From NCBI RefSeq assembly GCF_000588875.1, contig NZ_JEMV01000009.1, forward strand, positions 44,511-108,510: DNA of 64,000 nt, read 5' to 3'. Made by a program: the position numbers and the translations under genes. A model generated the notes under the pieces. It saw only the letters and a program-made list of their open reading frames with translations. It had not been told where the DNA came from and did not search any database. Positions 36,429-46,618 of this stretch are shown one piece after another. Source of the DNA: Sphingobium sp. Ant17 (GTDB lineage: Bacteria; Pseudomonadota; Alphaproteobacteria; Sphingomonadales; Sphingomonadaceae). How positions within the stretch are numbered: the stretch's first letter is position 1; each line of letters opens with the position of its first letter.

Positions 36429-38279
36429 TCAGGGCGACGGCACCACCACCTCGAACACATCGCCAATCCCCGGCTCGCCCGGCAGCGCTTCCCGCTCGCT
36501 CGCCTGCCGGTTCCACATCAAAGCGTAGAGGCCATCGGCGCGCACCAGATCGGCGTGGCGGCCGCGTTCGACGATGCGGCCCTGGTCCAGCACGATAATC
36601 TCTTCGGCATCGACCACGGTGGACAGGCGATGCGCCACCACCAGCGTCGTGCGTTTCCGGCTGATGTCGCGCAACACCGCTTGGATTTCGGTTTCCGTGC
36701 GGCTGTCGAGCGCGCTGGTGGCTTCGTCCAGCACCAGCAAGGGCGGGTCTTTGAGCAATGTCCGCGCAATCGCCACCCGCTGCTTTTCGCCCCCCGACAA
36801 TTTCAGGCCACGCTCACCGACGCGGGTGTCATAGCCTTTGGGCAGGCTGAGGATGAAGTCGTGGATCGACGCGGCCTTTGCCGCCGCTTCGATCTCGTCC
36901 TGCGATGCGCCTTCGCGGCCATAGCCGATATTATAGCCGACCGTGTCGTTGAACAGCACCATGTCCTGTGGCACGATGCCGATCGCGGCGCGCAGCGAGG
37001 CCTGGGTCACCTTGGCGATATCCTGCCCGTCGATCGTCACCTGGCCCGACTGGATATCGTAGAAGCGGAACAGGATGCGCGCGATGGTGGACTTTCCCGC
37101 GCCCGAAGGCCCGACGATCGCCAGCGTATGCCCGGCGGGCACCTCGAAACTGACGTCGTGCAAAATTTCCCGCTCCGGGTCATAGCCGAAGCGAACATGA
37201 TCGAACCGCACCGCGCCGCCCGGTGCCCGTAGTACAGTGGCGTCCGGCGCATCGGCGACTTCGGCCTGGGTGTCGATCAGTTGATACATCGCCTCCATGT
37301 CAATCAGCCCCTGGCGGATGGTGCGATAGACCATGCCGAGCAGGTCGAGCGGGCGGAACAGCTGGGCCAGCAGCGTATTGACCAGCACGACGTCGCCGGT
37401 GGTGAACTGGCCGACGCTCCAGCCCCAGACGCTGTATGCCATCGCGCCCGCCATCATCAGGTTGGTGATCAGCGACTGGCCGACATTGAGCCAGGCGAGG
37501 CTGTTCTCGCTCTTGATCGCCGCCTTGGCATAGCGGCGCATCGCTCCGCTATAGCGGTCGGCCTCGCGCTGTTCCGCGCCGAAATATTTGACCGTTTCGA
37601 AATTGAGCAGGCTGTCGACCGCATGGGCGACCGCGCTGGTGTCCATATCCACCATGTCGCGGCGCAGCTGGTTGCGCCATTCGGTCACGGTACGGGTGAA
37701 CCAGATATAGGCGACCACCATGACGAGCGTGGCGGCGACCAGCCCCCAGCCGAACTTGACGAGGAAAATGGCGCAGACCGCGACCAGCTCGATAATGGTG
37801 GGGGCGATGTTGAACAGCAGGAAATAGAGCATCGTGTCGATGCTCTTAGTGCCGCGCTCGACGATCTTGGTGACCGCGCCGGTGCGCCGGTCGAGATGGA
37901 AGCGCAGCGACAGGCGGTGGAGGTGGACGAACACGTCATCGGCGAGGCGGCGGCTCGCCTCCTGCCCTACCTTCTCGAACACGGCGTTACGCAGATTGTC
38001 GAACAGCACCGCGCTGAACCGCGCACCGGCATAAACCAGCACCAGCGCCATCGCGAGGCCCACCGCCGGTTCCATGCCCGGTGCCATCCGGTCTATCACG
38101 CCCTTATAGGCAAAGGGCATGGCGAGGCTGATGAGCTTGGCCAGCAGCACCAGCAGCATGGCGATGGCGACGCGGCGACGCAGCGCGGGCGCATCGGCCG
38201 GCCACAAATAGGGCAGGAATCGGCGGAAGGTCGCCCAGACGGGCGGCAAGGGAGCGGTTTCGGGCGTTTCGGGAGGCAT
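36429..38279 (-). CDS. Atm1/ABCB7-like ABC exporter
   Basis: A 616-residue half-transporter with permease and ATPase fused. The N-terminus (VWATFRRFLPYLWPADAPALRRR) and six-helix domain match Atm1-type exporters, which move glutathione-linked sulfur or heavy-metal conjugates. The ATPase domain has Walker A GPSGAGKST, Q-loop VPQDMVLFN, signature LSGGEKQR and Walker B LLVLDEATSALD, so it is intact. Bacterial members help with iron-sulfur balance or heavy-metal tolerance. Confidence 0.93.
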   Translation of the reverse strand: MPPETPETAPLPPVWATFRRFLPYLWPADAPALRRRVAIAMLLVLLAKLISLAMPFAYKGVIDRMAPGMEPAVGLAMALVLVYAGARFSAVLFDNLRNAVFEKVGQEASRRLADDVFVHLHRLSLRFHLDRRTGAVTKIVERGTKSIDTMLYFLLFNIAPTIIELVAVCAIFLVKFGWGLVAATLVMVVAYIWFTRTVTEWRNQLRRDMVDMDTSAVAHAVDSLLNFETVKYFGAEQREADRYSGAMRRYAKAAIKSENSLAWLNVGQSLITNLMMAGAMAYSVWGWSVGQFTTGDVVLVNTLLAQLFRPLDLLGMVYRTIRQGLIDMEAMYQLIDTQAEVADAPDATVLRAPGGAVRFDHVRFGYDPEREILHDVSFEVPAGHTLAIVGPSGAGKSTIARILFRFYDIQSGQVTIDGQDIAKVTQASLRAAIGIVPQDMVLFNDTVGYNIGYGREGASQDEIEAAAKAASIHDFILSLPKGYDTRVGERGLKLSGGEKQRVAIARTLLKDPPLLVLDEATSALDSRTETEIQAVLRDISRKRTTLVVAHRLSTVVDAEEIIVLDQGRIVERGRHADLVRADGLYALMWNRQASEREALPGEPGIGDVFEVVVPSP

Positions 38280-38543
38280 GGCCCTGCTATGTAGGGCTTA
38301 TGGCCGGGCGGTCCAGTGGGAAGAGGGTGGCAAGGGGGGGCGGGTCGCCGGAGAGACAGGGGAGTCGAGGCCTTAGCTTCGCACTTTTCCCGCACAATTC
38401 GATATTATGTTGCGCCGCCTTGATCCTATCGGAAAGCCGCGACGGGAGCATAACAGCGGTGCGGCCTGTAGGACAGCGCGCTTGCGCCAGCGCGTCCGCC
38501 ATGGCAGCTTTCAGTTCGTCTCGAACGAGCGAAGGACGGCCCG

Positions 38544-38861
38544 ATGCAACCCTTCACCATGGCGCTGGCACCCGAACAATTGTGGCAGGCGATCAACCCG
38601 CTTTATTGGACGCAAAATGGCGGGCAGATCGGCCTCGTCAACATCACCCTGGGGCAGACGGCGCGCCCCGACATCGAACGCACGGTGCTGGACGAGGTCG
38701 GCAGCTATGGCCGCCAGATCGGCCGCATCGGCGACGCGCTCGAAATATTGATCCGCCATTTCGACACGACGGACCTGCCCCAGCCGGAACGCGACGCGCT
38801 GGCGATACTGATGGGGCAGCTCGCCGACGTGCGCAAGATCAAGGCGCGCGAGCGGGGGTAA
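38544..38861 (+). CDS. Conserved hypothetical protein, soluble
   Basis: A 105-residue protein with no signal or membrane segment. It begins M-Q-P-F-T-M-A-L-A-P-E-Q-L-W and has the segments GGQIGLVNITLGQTARPD and a helical half (RQIGRIGDALEILIRHFD, ending in a basic tail). I recall similar proteins in sphingomonads but none characterised. It converges on the Doc toxin gene, with 12 bases between stops. Confidence 0.65.
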   Translation: MQPFTMALAPEQLWQAINPLYWTQNGGQIGLVNITLGQTARPDIERTVLDEVGSYGRQIGRIGDALEILIRHFDTTDLPQPERDALAILMGQLADVRKIKARERG

Positions 38862-38873
38862 GGACAGGCGCGG

Positions 38874-39269
38874 TCAGGCGGGGGCGAGGTGCTGGCGGAA
38901 CCAATCGGCCATATCATCCTCCGACAGATTGCCCGCCGCCAGTTCAAGAAAGGCCACGACCAGTTCCGCGTCGGTCGCGGTCAGGCTATGGCCGTTGAGC
39001 AGCAGGAAGGTTTCGCTGACAACCGCCGCGATCCGCTTGTTACCGTCGATGAAAGGATGGTTGCGGGCGAGGCCATAGGCATAGGCCGCCGCCAGCGCCG
39101 CCGCGTCGGGTTCGCCATAGCTGACGAGATTGTGCGGCCGCGCCATCGCGCTTTCGAACAGGCCGCGATCGCGCAGCCCGTCGCCACCGCCGCCATGTTC
39201 GGCAATCTGTTCGGCATGCGCCGCCTCCGCCACGGCGAGCGTGACCCAGATCCAGCCCTGATCCGCCAT
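38874..39269 (-). CDS. Doc/Fic-family toxin (death-on-curing type)
   Basis: A 131-residue Fic-fold protein of Doc type. The motif HPFIDGNKRIA starts at His71 and has the form H-x-F-x-D-G-N-K-R, where canonical Fic AMP-transferases have G-N-G-R. The Lys form is the one that phosphorylates EF-Tu in phage P1 Doc. Its ATG overlaps the last base of the antitoxin stop (TAATG), so the antitoxin is made first. An intact type II toxin is predicted. Confidence 0.9.
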   Translation of the reverse strand: MADQGWIWVTLAVAEAAHAEQIAEHGGGGDGLRDRGLFESAMARPHNLVSYGEPDAAALAAAYAYGLARNHPFIDGNKRIAAVVSETFLLLNGHSLTATDAELVVAFLELAAGNLSEDDMADWFRQHLAPA

Positions 39270-39496
39270 TATTTGGCGAGTTCGCGCAGCGCCCGCTTGC
39301 GCCGGGCCATGACATCCCGCGCGGCCGCCATCTGCGCATCGAAATCCGGCTCGGCCGCCGACAATTCGATCCCGCGCGCAGTGAGGACGACGGACAGCGT
39401 ATCCCCCGCGTTGGCGTCGAGATGCGCCAGCAATTCCTTGGGCAGGATAACTCCGGCGCTGTTGCCGATCTTGGTGATTTTGAGGGGCATGTTCAT
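39269..39496 (-). CDS. AbrB/MazE-type antitoxin partner of Doc
   Basis: A 75-residue protein. It begins M-N-M-P-L-K-I-T-K-I-G-N-S-A-G-V-I-L-P-K-E, the swapped-hairpin AbrB DNA-binding domain. The C-terminal half (DFDAQMAAARDVMARRKRALREL) is the likely toxin-binding helix. Doc genes usually pair with Phd; an AbrB-type partner is a known alternative. It probably represses its own promoter. The second Met (39490) is an alternative start. Confidence 0.88.
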   Translation of the reverse strand: MNMPLKITKIGNSAGVILPKELLAHLDANAGDTLSVVLTARGIELSAAEPDFDAQMAAARDVMARRKRALRELAK

Positions 39497-39575
39497 ACGG
39501 GCGTTATAACATGGATGGTGGCGAGGGCGCAACGGCCACGCTTCTTGTCAAGAATAGCGCAATATTGTAGCTATT

Positions 39576-39835
39576 ATGGCCATGGCACAGATGAACATCT
39601 CCCTCCCCGATGGCCTCAAAAGCTGGATAGAGGCACGCGTCGCCGAAGGCGCTACAGCAGCAGCAGCGATTATGTCCGCGATCTGGTTCGGCGCGAGCAA
39701 GAGGCAGAGGAAAAACTGCGCATCTTGCGTGCGGCGGTCGAAGAGGGGCTAGCATCCGGCACTAGTGACAGGACGATCGAGGATATTATTGCCGACGGTC
39801 GTGCGCGGCGGGCTGCACAATCAAGTGCAGGATGA
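39576..39835 (+). CDS. ParD-like antitoxin, apparently without a toxin partner (apparent frameshift)
   Basis: About 86 residues after correction. The start region gives M-N-I-S-L-P-D-G-L-K-S-W-I-E-A-R-V, a ribbon-helix-helix strand and helix. Near 39650 the frame moves: GAAGGCCGC is read as GAAGGCGC. Restoring one C gives R-Y-S-S-S-S-D-Y-V-R-D-L-V-R-R-E, the second helix of ParD. The rest (LRILRAAVEEGLASG) is the toxin-binding part. ParE normally follows, but 39836-39974 holds no ParE-like frame, so the antitoxin is an orphan. Start could be 39576, 39582 or 39591. Confidence 0.75.
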
Positions 39836-39974
39836 TACTGCGTATCAGGGCGATGGACCAGGCGCGGCATTTTTGATTGGGGATCATCGTCGTGCGGGTT
39901 GCGCAATGGCGGGTAGTAGCTAGATGATCTCCCGGCCTGCTTGAAATAACCCAACCGATAGGTTATTTATCGCC

Positions 39975-40223
39975 ATGGTCACGATCCATCGTGCGCATGG
40001 CATGCGCTTCGTCATCTACACGCACGATCATGAGCCGCCGCATATCCATGTGCTGGGCAATGGCGAGTTGAAGGTCGCGCTCTCGCCACATGGCGCGTTG
40101 CCCCAACTCATATATGCGATCGGCATGAAAGCGGCGGATCGCAGGCGGGCGATGGATGTGGTGCTGGAGCGGCAGGCGGCGTTCATGACGCACTGGCGCG
40201 CGATACATGGAGATGAGGAATGA
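39975..40223 (+). CDS. DUF4160-family protein
   Basis: An 82-residue protein with the DUF4160 hallmark HDHEPPHIHV near residue 18, rich in His and Asp, followed by a helical C-terminal half (AADRRRAMDVVLERQAAFMTHW). The function is unknown; the His cluster suggests a metal site. It overlaps the next gene (DUF2442) by four bases. The two families often occur as a pair in bacteria, and its position beside two toxin-antitoxin loci suggests, without proof, a similar small module. Confidence 0.82.
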   Translation: MVTIHRAHGMRFVIYTHDHEPPHIHVLGNGELKVALSPHGALPQLIYAIGMKAADRRRAMDVVLERQAAFMTHWRAIHGDEE

Positions 40224-40633
40224 CGGATCACTGGTCCGATACGCAGATCGACGCAGCGGAAGCGCGGGGCCGGGACGCGCTGGCCAAAGAACCGCGCGCG
40301 CTGGCCGCACGCTATGACCGCAAGGCGGCGCGCATCATCGTCGATCTCGCCAGCGGCGCAACTTTCGCCTTTCCGCCCTATCTGGGGCAGGGGCTGGAGG
40401 CGGCCACGCCCGATCAACTGGCAGAGGTGGAGATTGCGGGCGCGGGCTTTGGCCTGCATTGGGAGGTGCTGGACGTGGACCTTTCCGTCCCGGCGCTGAT
40501 GGCCGGATCGTTCGGCACCAAGGCCTGGATGCGCGAACTGGCGCGGCGGGCTGGGAGCGTGACATCACCCGCGAAAGCTGCGGCGGCGCGGGTCAATGGG
40601 GCGAAGGGTGGACGGCCGAAGAAGGTGGGGTGA
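40220..40633 (+). CDS. DUF2442-family protein
   Basis: A 137-residue protein. A DUF2442 domain (about 25-105) includes RYDRKAARIIVDLASGATFAFPP and HWEVLDVDLSVPALMAG. A short basic tail rich in Ala, Gly and Lys (AAAARVNGAKGGRPKK) could bind nucleic acid. It is translationally coupled to the DUF4160 gene (ATGA). The function is unknown. Confidence 0.82.
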   Translation: MTDHWSDTQIDAAEARGRDALAKEPRALAARYDRKAARIIVDLASGATFAFPPYLGQGLEAATPDQLAEVEIAGAGFGLHWEVLDVDLSVPALMAGSFGTKAWMRELARRAGSVTSPAKAAAARVNGAKGGRPKKVG

Positions 40634-40728
40634 CTGCGTGAGCATATTTCGAAAATGGCGTGATCCTTTTTTACAGATCACGCCACTCAGAGATCACGGT
40701 CCAACGGCAACACATTGCTCGTAACTTC

Positions 40729-42878
<2,150 letters not shown>

Positions 42879-42898
42879 CAGGGTAAGCTGTTCGCGGC

Positions 42899-43195
42899 AT
42901 GAGTCCAGCGCTTATGTCTCATCATCCCCCACCCGATCTTTCCACCAAGGAAGGCCGCAAGGCGTGGCGGCATGAATATCGCATGGTCGCGGTGCGGCCG
43001 CGCCGCTGGGGGCTATGGTTGCTGACCGCCGGATTTCTGCTGCTGCTGACGCCGTCCGCCTTTGGTCTGCACAGCATAATGGGCTGGTCGCCCAGCCTGA
43101 TCGGCATGGCGCTGATGCTGGGGGCGACGCCGCTGCTGATCGCAGGGGCGGTGCTGCGGCGGCGCTATCGGCGCGGGCGGCTGGGCACTCCCTAG
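42899..43195 (+). CDS. Small membrane protein, unknown function
   Basis: A 98-residue protein (93 if the second ATG at 42914 is used). A soluble, basic N-terminal part (DLSTKEGRKAWRHEYRMVAVRPRRW) leads to two transmembrane helices (about 43-58 and 66-85) and a basic end. Similar two-helix proteins occur in sphingomonads; none is characterised that I know of. It is divergent from thiC and starts beside the riboswitch. Confidence 0.65.
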   Translation: MSPALMSHHPPPDLSTKEGRKAWRHEYRMVAVRPRRWGLWLLTAGFLLLLTPSAFGLHSIMGWSPSLIGMALMLGATPLLIAGAVLRRRYRRGRLGTP

Positions 43196-43258
43196 AATCT
43201 GCACGGCCCGCGCGATTGGCTGTTGCATTGCAGCAGGGGGTAGCGTTTGATCGCGGCT

Positions 43259-46200
43259 ATGCTCAAAGCCGCACTCCACCACCTCACCGCCTATCGTTAC
43301 AATCGCCCGATCCGCCTGGGGCCACAGGTAATCCGCCTGCGCCCCGCGCCGCATAGCCGGACCAAAGTCCCCAATTATGCGCTGAAGATCGAACCGGCGA
43401 ACCATTTCCTGAACTGGCAGCAGGATCCGCACGGCAACTGGCTGGCGCGCGTGGTGTTTCCCGATCCGGTCGACCATTTCCGCATCCAGGTCGATCTGCT
43501 CGCGGATCTCGACATCATCAATCCGTTCGATTTCTTCGTGGAGCCTTATGCGGAGACCTACCCCTTCGCCTATGACGATCAGCTGAAGACCGACCTTGCC
43601 GCCTATTTCGACATCGAACCGCAGGGGCCGATGTTCGAGGCGATGGTGGCGCAATATGATGGCTTTGAGAGCCGGACGGTCGATTTCCTGGTCGAGGTGA
43701 ACCGTCGCCTGCAACAACAAGTCGGCTATGTCATCCGCATGGAGGCGGGCGTCCAGACGCCGGAAGAGACGCTGGAGATCGGCACCGGATCGTGCCGCGA
43801 TTCGGCGTGGCTGCTGGTACAATTGCTGCGCAGGTTGGGCTTTGCCGCGCGTTTCGTGTCGGGCTATTCGATCCAGCTGGTCGCCGATGTCGAGCCGATC
43901 GAAGGGCCAAAGGGCGTCACGCAGGATGTCGTCGACCTGCACGCCTGGGCGGAGGCCTATGTGCCGGGCGCAGGCTGGGTGGCGCTGGATGCCACCAGCG
44001 GCATGTTCGCGGGTGAGGGGCATATCCCGCTCTGCGCGACGCCGCATTACAAGTCCGCCGCACCGATCAGCGGCATGGCCGAACCCGCCGAAGTCGATTT
44101 CGAATTTGCGATGAATGTGTCGCGCATTGCCGAAGCCGTGCGGATCACCAAGCCCTTTACTGACAGCCGTTGGGACGCGGTGATGGCGCTCGGCGCACAA
44201 GTCGATGCCGATTTGATCGCGCAGGACGTGCGCCTGACCACCGGGGGCGAGCCGACCTTCGTGGCGGTCGATGGCGGTGATGCGGGCGAATGGAATGGCG
44301 ATGCGGTGGGACCAACCAAGGCGGCCTATGCCGACCGGCTGATCCGCAAGCTGCGCGCGACCTTCGCGCCCGGCGGCCTGCTGCATCATGGCCAGGGCAA
44401 ATGGTATCCGGGCGAAAGCCTGCCGCGCTGGGCCTATGCGGTCTATTGGCGCAAGGATGGCACGCCGATCTGGCGCGACGAAAGCCTGATCGCGCCCGAC
44501 GATGCGCCCGATGGCGCGCGCACCGTGACGCCCGAAGACGCCCGCGCTTTCCTCAGCCATATGGCCGGGAATATGGGCTTTACCGATGACTATACCCATG
44601 CGGTCTATGAAGATCCGGCGGTCTGGGCGGTCAAGGAAGCCGACCTGCCGATCAACGCCAGCCCCGATGATCCCAAGATCAGCGACCCCGAAGCGCGGGC
44701 GCGGATGGTCAAGACGTTCGAGCGCGGCCTCGACCAGCCGGTCGGCTATGTGCTGCCGGTGCAGCGCTGGCAATCTCAGGTCGCCAAGCCCCGCTGGCAG
44801 AGCGAAATCTGGCAGTTGCGGCGCGGCAAGCTGTTCGCGGTGCCGGGCGATTCGGCGCTGGGCTATCGCCTGCCGCTGGGATCGCTGCCCTATGTGCCGC
44901 CATCCGATTACCCCTATATCCACCCCCGCGACACCAGCGAGCCGCGCGAACCGCTGCCCGATTTCCGTACCCAGGTGGTCGAGCAGGCGAGCGTCGAGGA
45001 AGCGCGCGCGCAACAGTCGCAGCGGGTCGCCGGCCCAGAAGGCGGCATGGCGGCGCAGGAACGGGTCGAGCAGGTCATCATCGAAGGCGCGGTGCGCACC
45101 GCCGTGACGGTCGAACCGCGCGGCCATTATCTCTCGGTCTTCCTGCCGCCGGTGCAGGCGCTGGAAGATTATCTGGAACTGATCGCCGAGGTCGAGGCCG
45201 CCGCCGAAGCGCTGCGCATCCCCGTGCGGATCGAGGGCTATTCGCCACCGCCCGACCCGCGCATCGACGTGCTGAAGGCGACGCCCGACCCCGGCGTGAT
45301 CGAAGTGAATGTGCAGCCCGCGGCAAGCTGGGACGAGACGGTCCATATCACCCAGCAAGTCTATGACCATGCCCGCGAATGCCAGCTGACCGCCGACAAA
45401 TTCATGGTCGACGGCCGATCGGTCGGCACCGGCGGGGGCAATCATATCGTGCTGGGCGGGCCGACGCTGGGTGACTCGCCCTTCATCCGCCGCCCTGACC
45501 TGCTCAAGAGCTTCGTCCTCTATTGGCAGCGCCATCCCTCGCTCTCCTACCTCTTTTCGGGCCTCTGCATCGGCCCGACGAGCCAGGCACCGCGCATCGA
45601 CGAGGCGCGGCATGATGGCCTGTACGAGTTGGAGATCGCACTGTCGCAGGTGCCCAACCCGTTTGCGGGCGAAGGGGCTGCGCCGCCGCCGTGGCTGGTC
45701 GATCGGCTGTTCCGCAACCTGCTGGTCGATGTGACGGGCAACACCCATCGCACCGAAATCTGCATCGACAAGATGTTCTCGCCCGATGGTCCCACCGGGC
45801 GCCTGGGACTGCTGGAGTTTCGCGGGTTCGAAATGCCGCCCGAAGCGCGCATGAGTCTGGCGCAGCAATTGCTGCTCCGCGCGCTGACCGCCTGGTTCTG
45901 GCGGCAGCCGCAGCAGGGCCATCTGGTCCGTTGGGGCACGACGCTGCACGATCGCTTCATGCTGCCCCATTTCGTCTGGGCCGATTTTCTGGAGATCCTG
46001 TCCGACCTGCGCGGTGCGGGCTATGATTTCGACCCCAACTGGTTCGAGGCGCAGCGCCAGTTCCGCTTCCCGGTCCATGGCACCGTCGATGCGGGCGGCG
46101 TCGGGCTGGAAATCGCCCATGCGCTCGAACCCTGGAATGTGCTGGGCGAAACCGGGGCGATCGGCGGCACGGTACGCTATGTCGACTCATCGACCGAACG

Positions 46201-46618
46201 GTTGCAGGTCCGCGCCACGGGCCTCGTCGCCGGACGCCATATCGTCGCGTGCAACGGGCGGCAGGTGCCGATGACCGCCACCGGCGTTCCGGGCGAAGCG
46301 GTCGGCGGCGTGCGCTACAAGGCATGGGCACCGGCCAATTGCCTCCACCCCCATCTGCCCGCCAATGCGCCGCTGACCTTCGACGTGCTGGACAGTTGGA
46401 GCGGCCGGTCGCTGGGCGGCTGCGTCTATCATGTCGCGCATCCGGGCGGCCGCAATTACGACACGCTGCCGGTCAATGGCTATGAGGCCGAAGCCCGGCG
46501 CAAGGCACGGTTTCAGGATTATGGCCATACCCCCGGCCAAGTCGACATGCCCGTCGCCGAAACGGCCAGCGAATTTCCGATGACGCTGGACCTGCGCTTC
46601 AAACAACCGGGGCTGTGA
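43259..46618 (+). CDS. Transglutaminase-like protease fused to a DUF2126 (COG4196) domain
   Basis: About 1,119 residues. Residues 1-85 match the bacterial transglutaminase N-terminal domain ([18 protein letters not shown]). The papain-like core has Cys179 in GSCRDSAW, His228 in DLHAWAEAY and Asp244 in LDATSG. From about 310 to the end is DUF2126, which comparative genomics has linked to the glutamine synthetase or glutamate-cysteine ligase fold; [20 protein letters not shown] and [12 protein letters not shown] stand out. The start at 43259 begins at the conserved region; TTG 43247 is possible. Its stop overlaps the next start (TGATG). It probably acts on peptides together with the ATP-grasp partner. 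Confidence 0.93.
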   Translation: MLKAALHHLTAYRYNRPIRLGPQVIRLRPAPHSRTKVPNYALKIEPANHFLNWQQDPHGNWLARVVFPDPVDHFRIQVDLLADLDIINPFDFFVEPYAETYPFAYDDQLKTDLAAYFDIEPQGPMFEAMVAQYDGFESRTVDFLVEVNRRLQQQVGYVIRMEAGVQTPEETLEIGTGSCRDSAWLLVQLLRRLGFAARFVSGYSIQLVADVEPIEGPKGVTQDVVDLHAWAEAYVPGAGWVALDATSGMFAGEGHIPLCATPHYKSAAPISGMAEPAEVDFEFAMNVSRIAEAVRITKPFTDSRWDAVMALGAQVDADLIAQDVRLTTGGEPTFVAVDGGDAGEWNGDAVGPTKAAYADRLIRKLRATFAPGGLLHHGQGKWYPGESLPRWAYAVYWRKDGTPIWRDESLIAPDDAPDGARTVTPEDARAFLSHMAGNMGFTDDYTHAVYEDPAVWAVKEADLPINASPDDPKISDPEARARMVKTFERGLDQPVGYVLPVQRWQSQVAKPRWQSEIWQLRRGKLFAVPGDSALGYRLPLGSLPYVPPSDYPYIHPRDTSEPREPLPDFRTQVVEQASVEEARAQQSQRVAGPEGGMAAQERVEQVIIEGAVRTAVTVEPRGHYLSVFLPPVQALEDYLELIAEVEAAAEALRIPVRIEGYSPPPDPRIDVLKATPDPGVIEVNVQPAASWDETVHITQQVYDHARECQLTADKFMVDGRSVGTGGGNHIVLGGPTLGDSPFIRRPDLLKSFVLYWQRHPSLSYLFSGLCIGPTSQAPRIDEARHDGLYELEIALSQVPNPFAGEGAAPPPWLVDRLFRNLLVDVTGNTHRTEICIDKMFSPDGPTGRLGLLEFRGFEMPPEARMSLAQQLLLRALTAWFWRQPQQGHLVRWGTTLHDRFMLPHFVWADFLEILSDLRGAGYDFDPNWFEAQRQFRFPVHGTVDAGGVGLEIAHALEPWNVLGETGAIGGTVRYVDSSTERLQVRATGLVAGRHIVACNGRQVPMTATGVPGEAVGGVRYKAWAPANCLHPHLPANAPLTFDVLDSWSGRSLGGCVYHVAHPGGRNYDTLPVNGYEAEARRKARFQDYGHTPGQVDMPVAETASEFPMTLDLRFKQPGL

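Noticed and set aside
39655..39670. CAG trinucleotide repeat
   Set aside because: In the corrected frame these are four Ser codons at the start of the second ParD helix, not a repeat tract of interest.
43013..46120. A 1,035-codon open frame on the minus strand
   Set aside because: It is antisense to the transglutaminase-DUF2126 gene, whose sequence has clear motifs. Long antisense frames are common in GC-rich DNA, and this one shows no recognisable domain.
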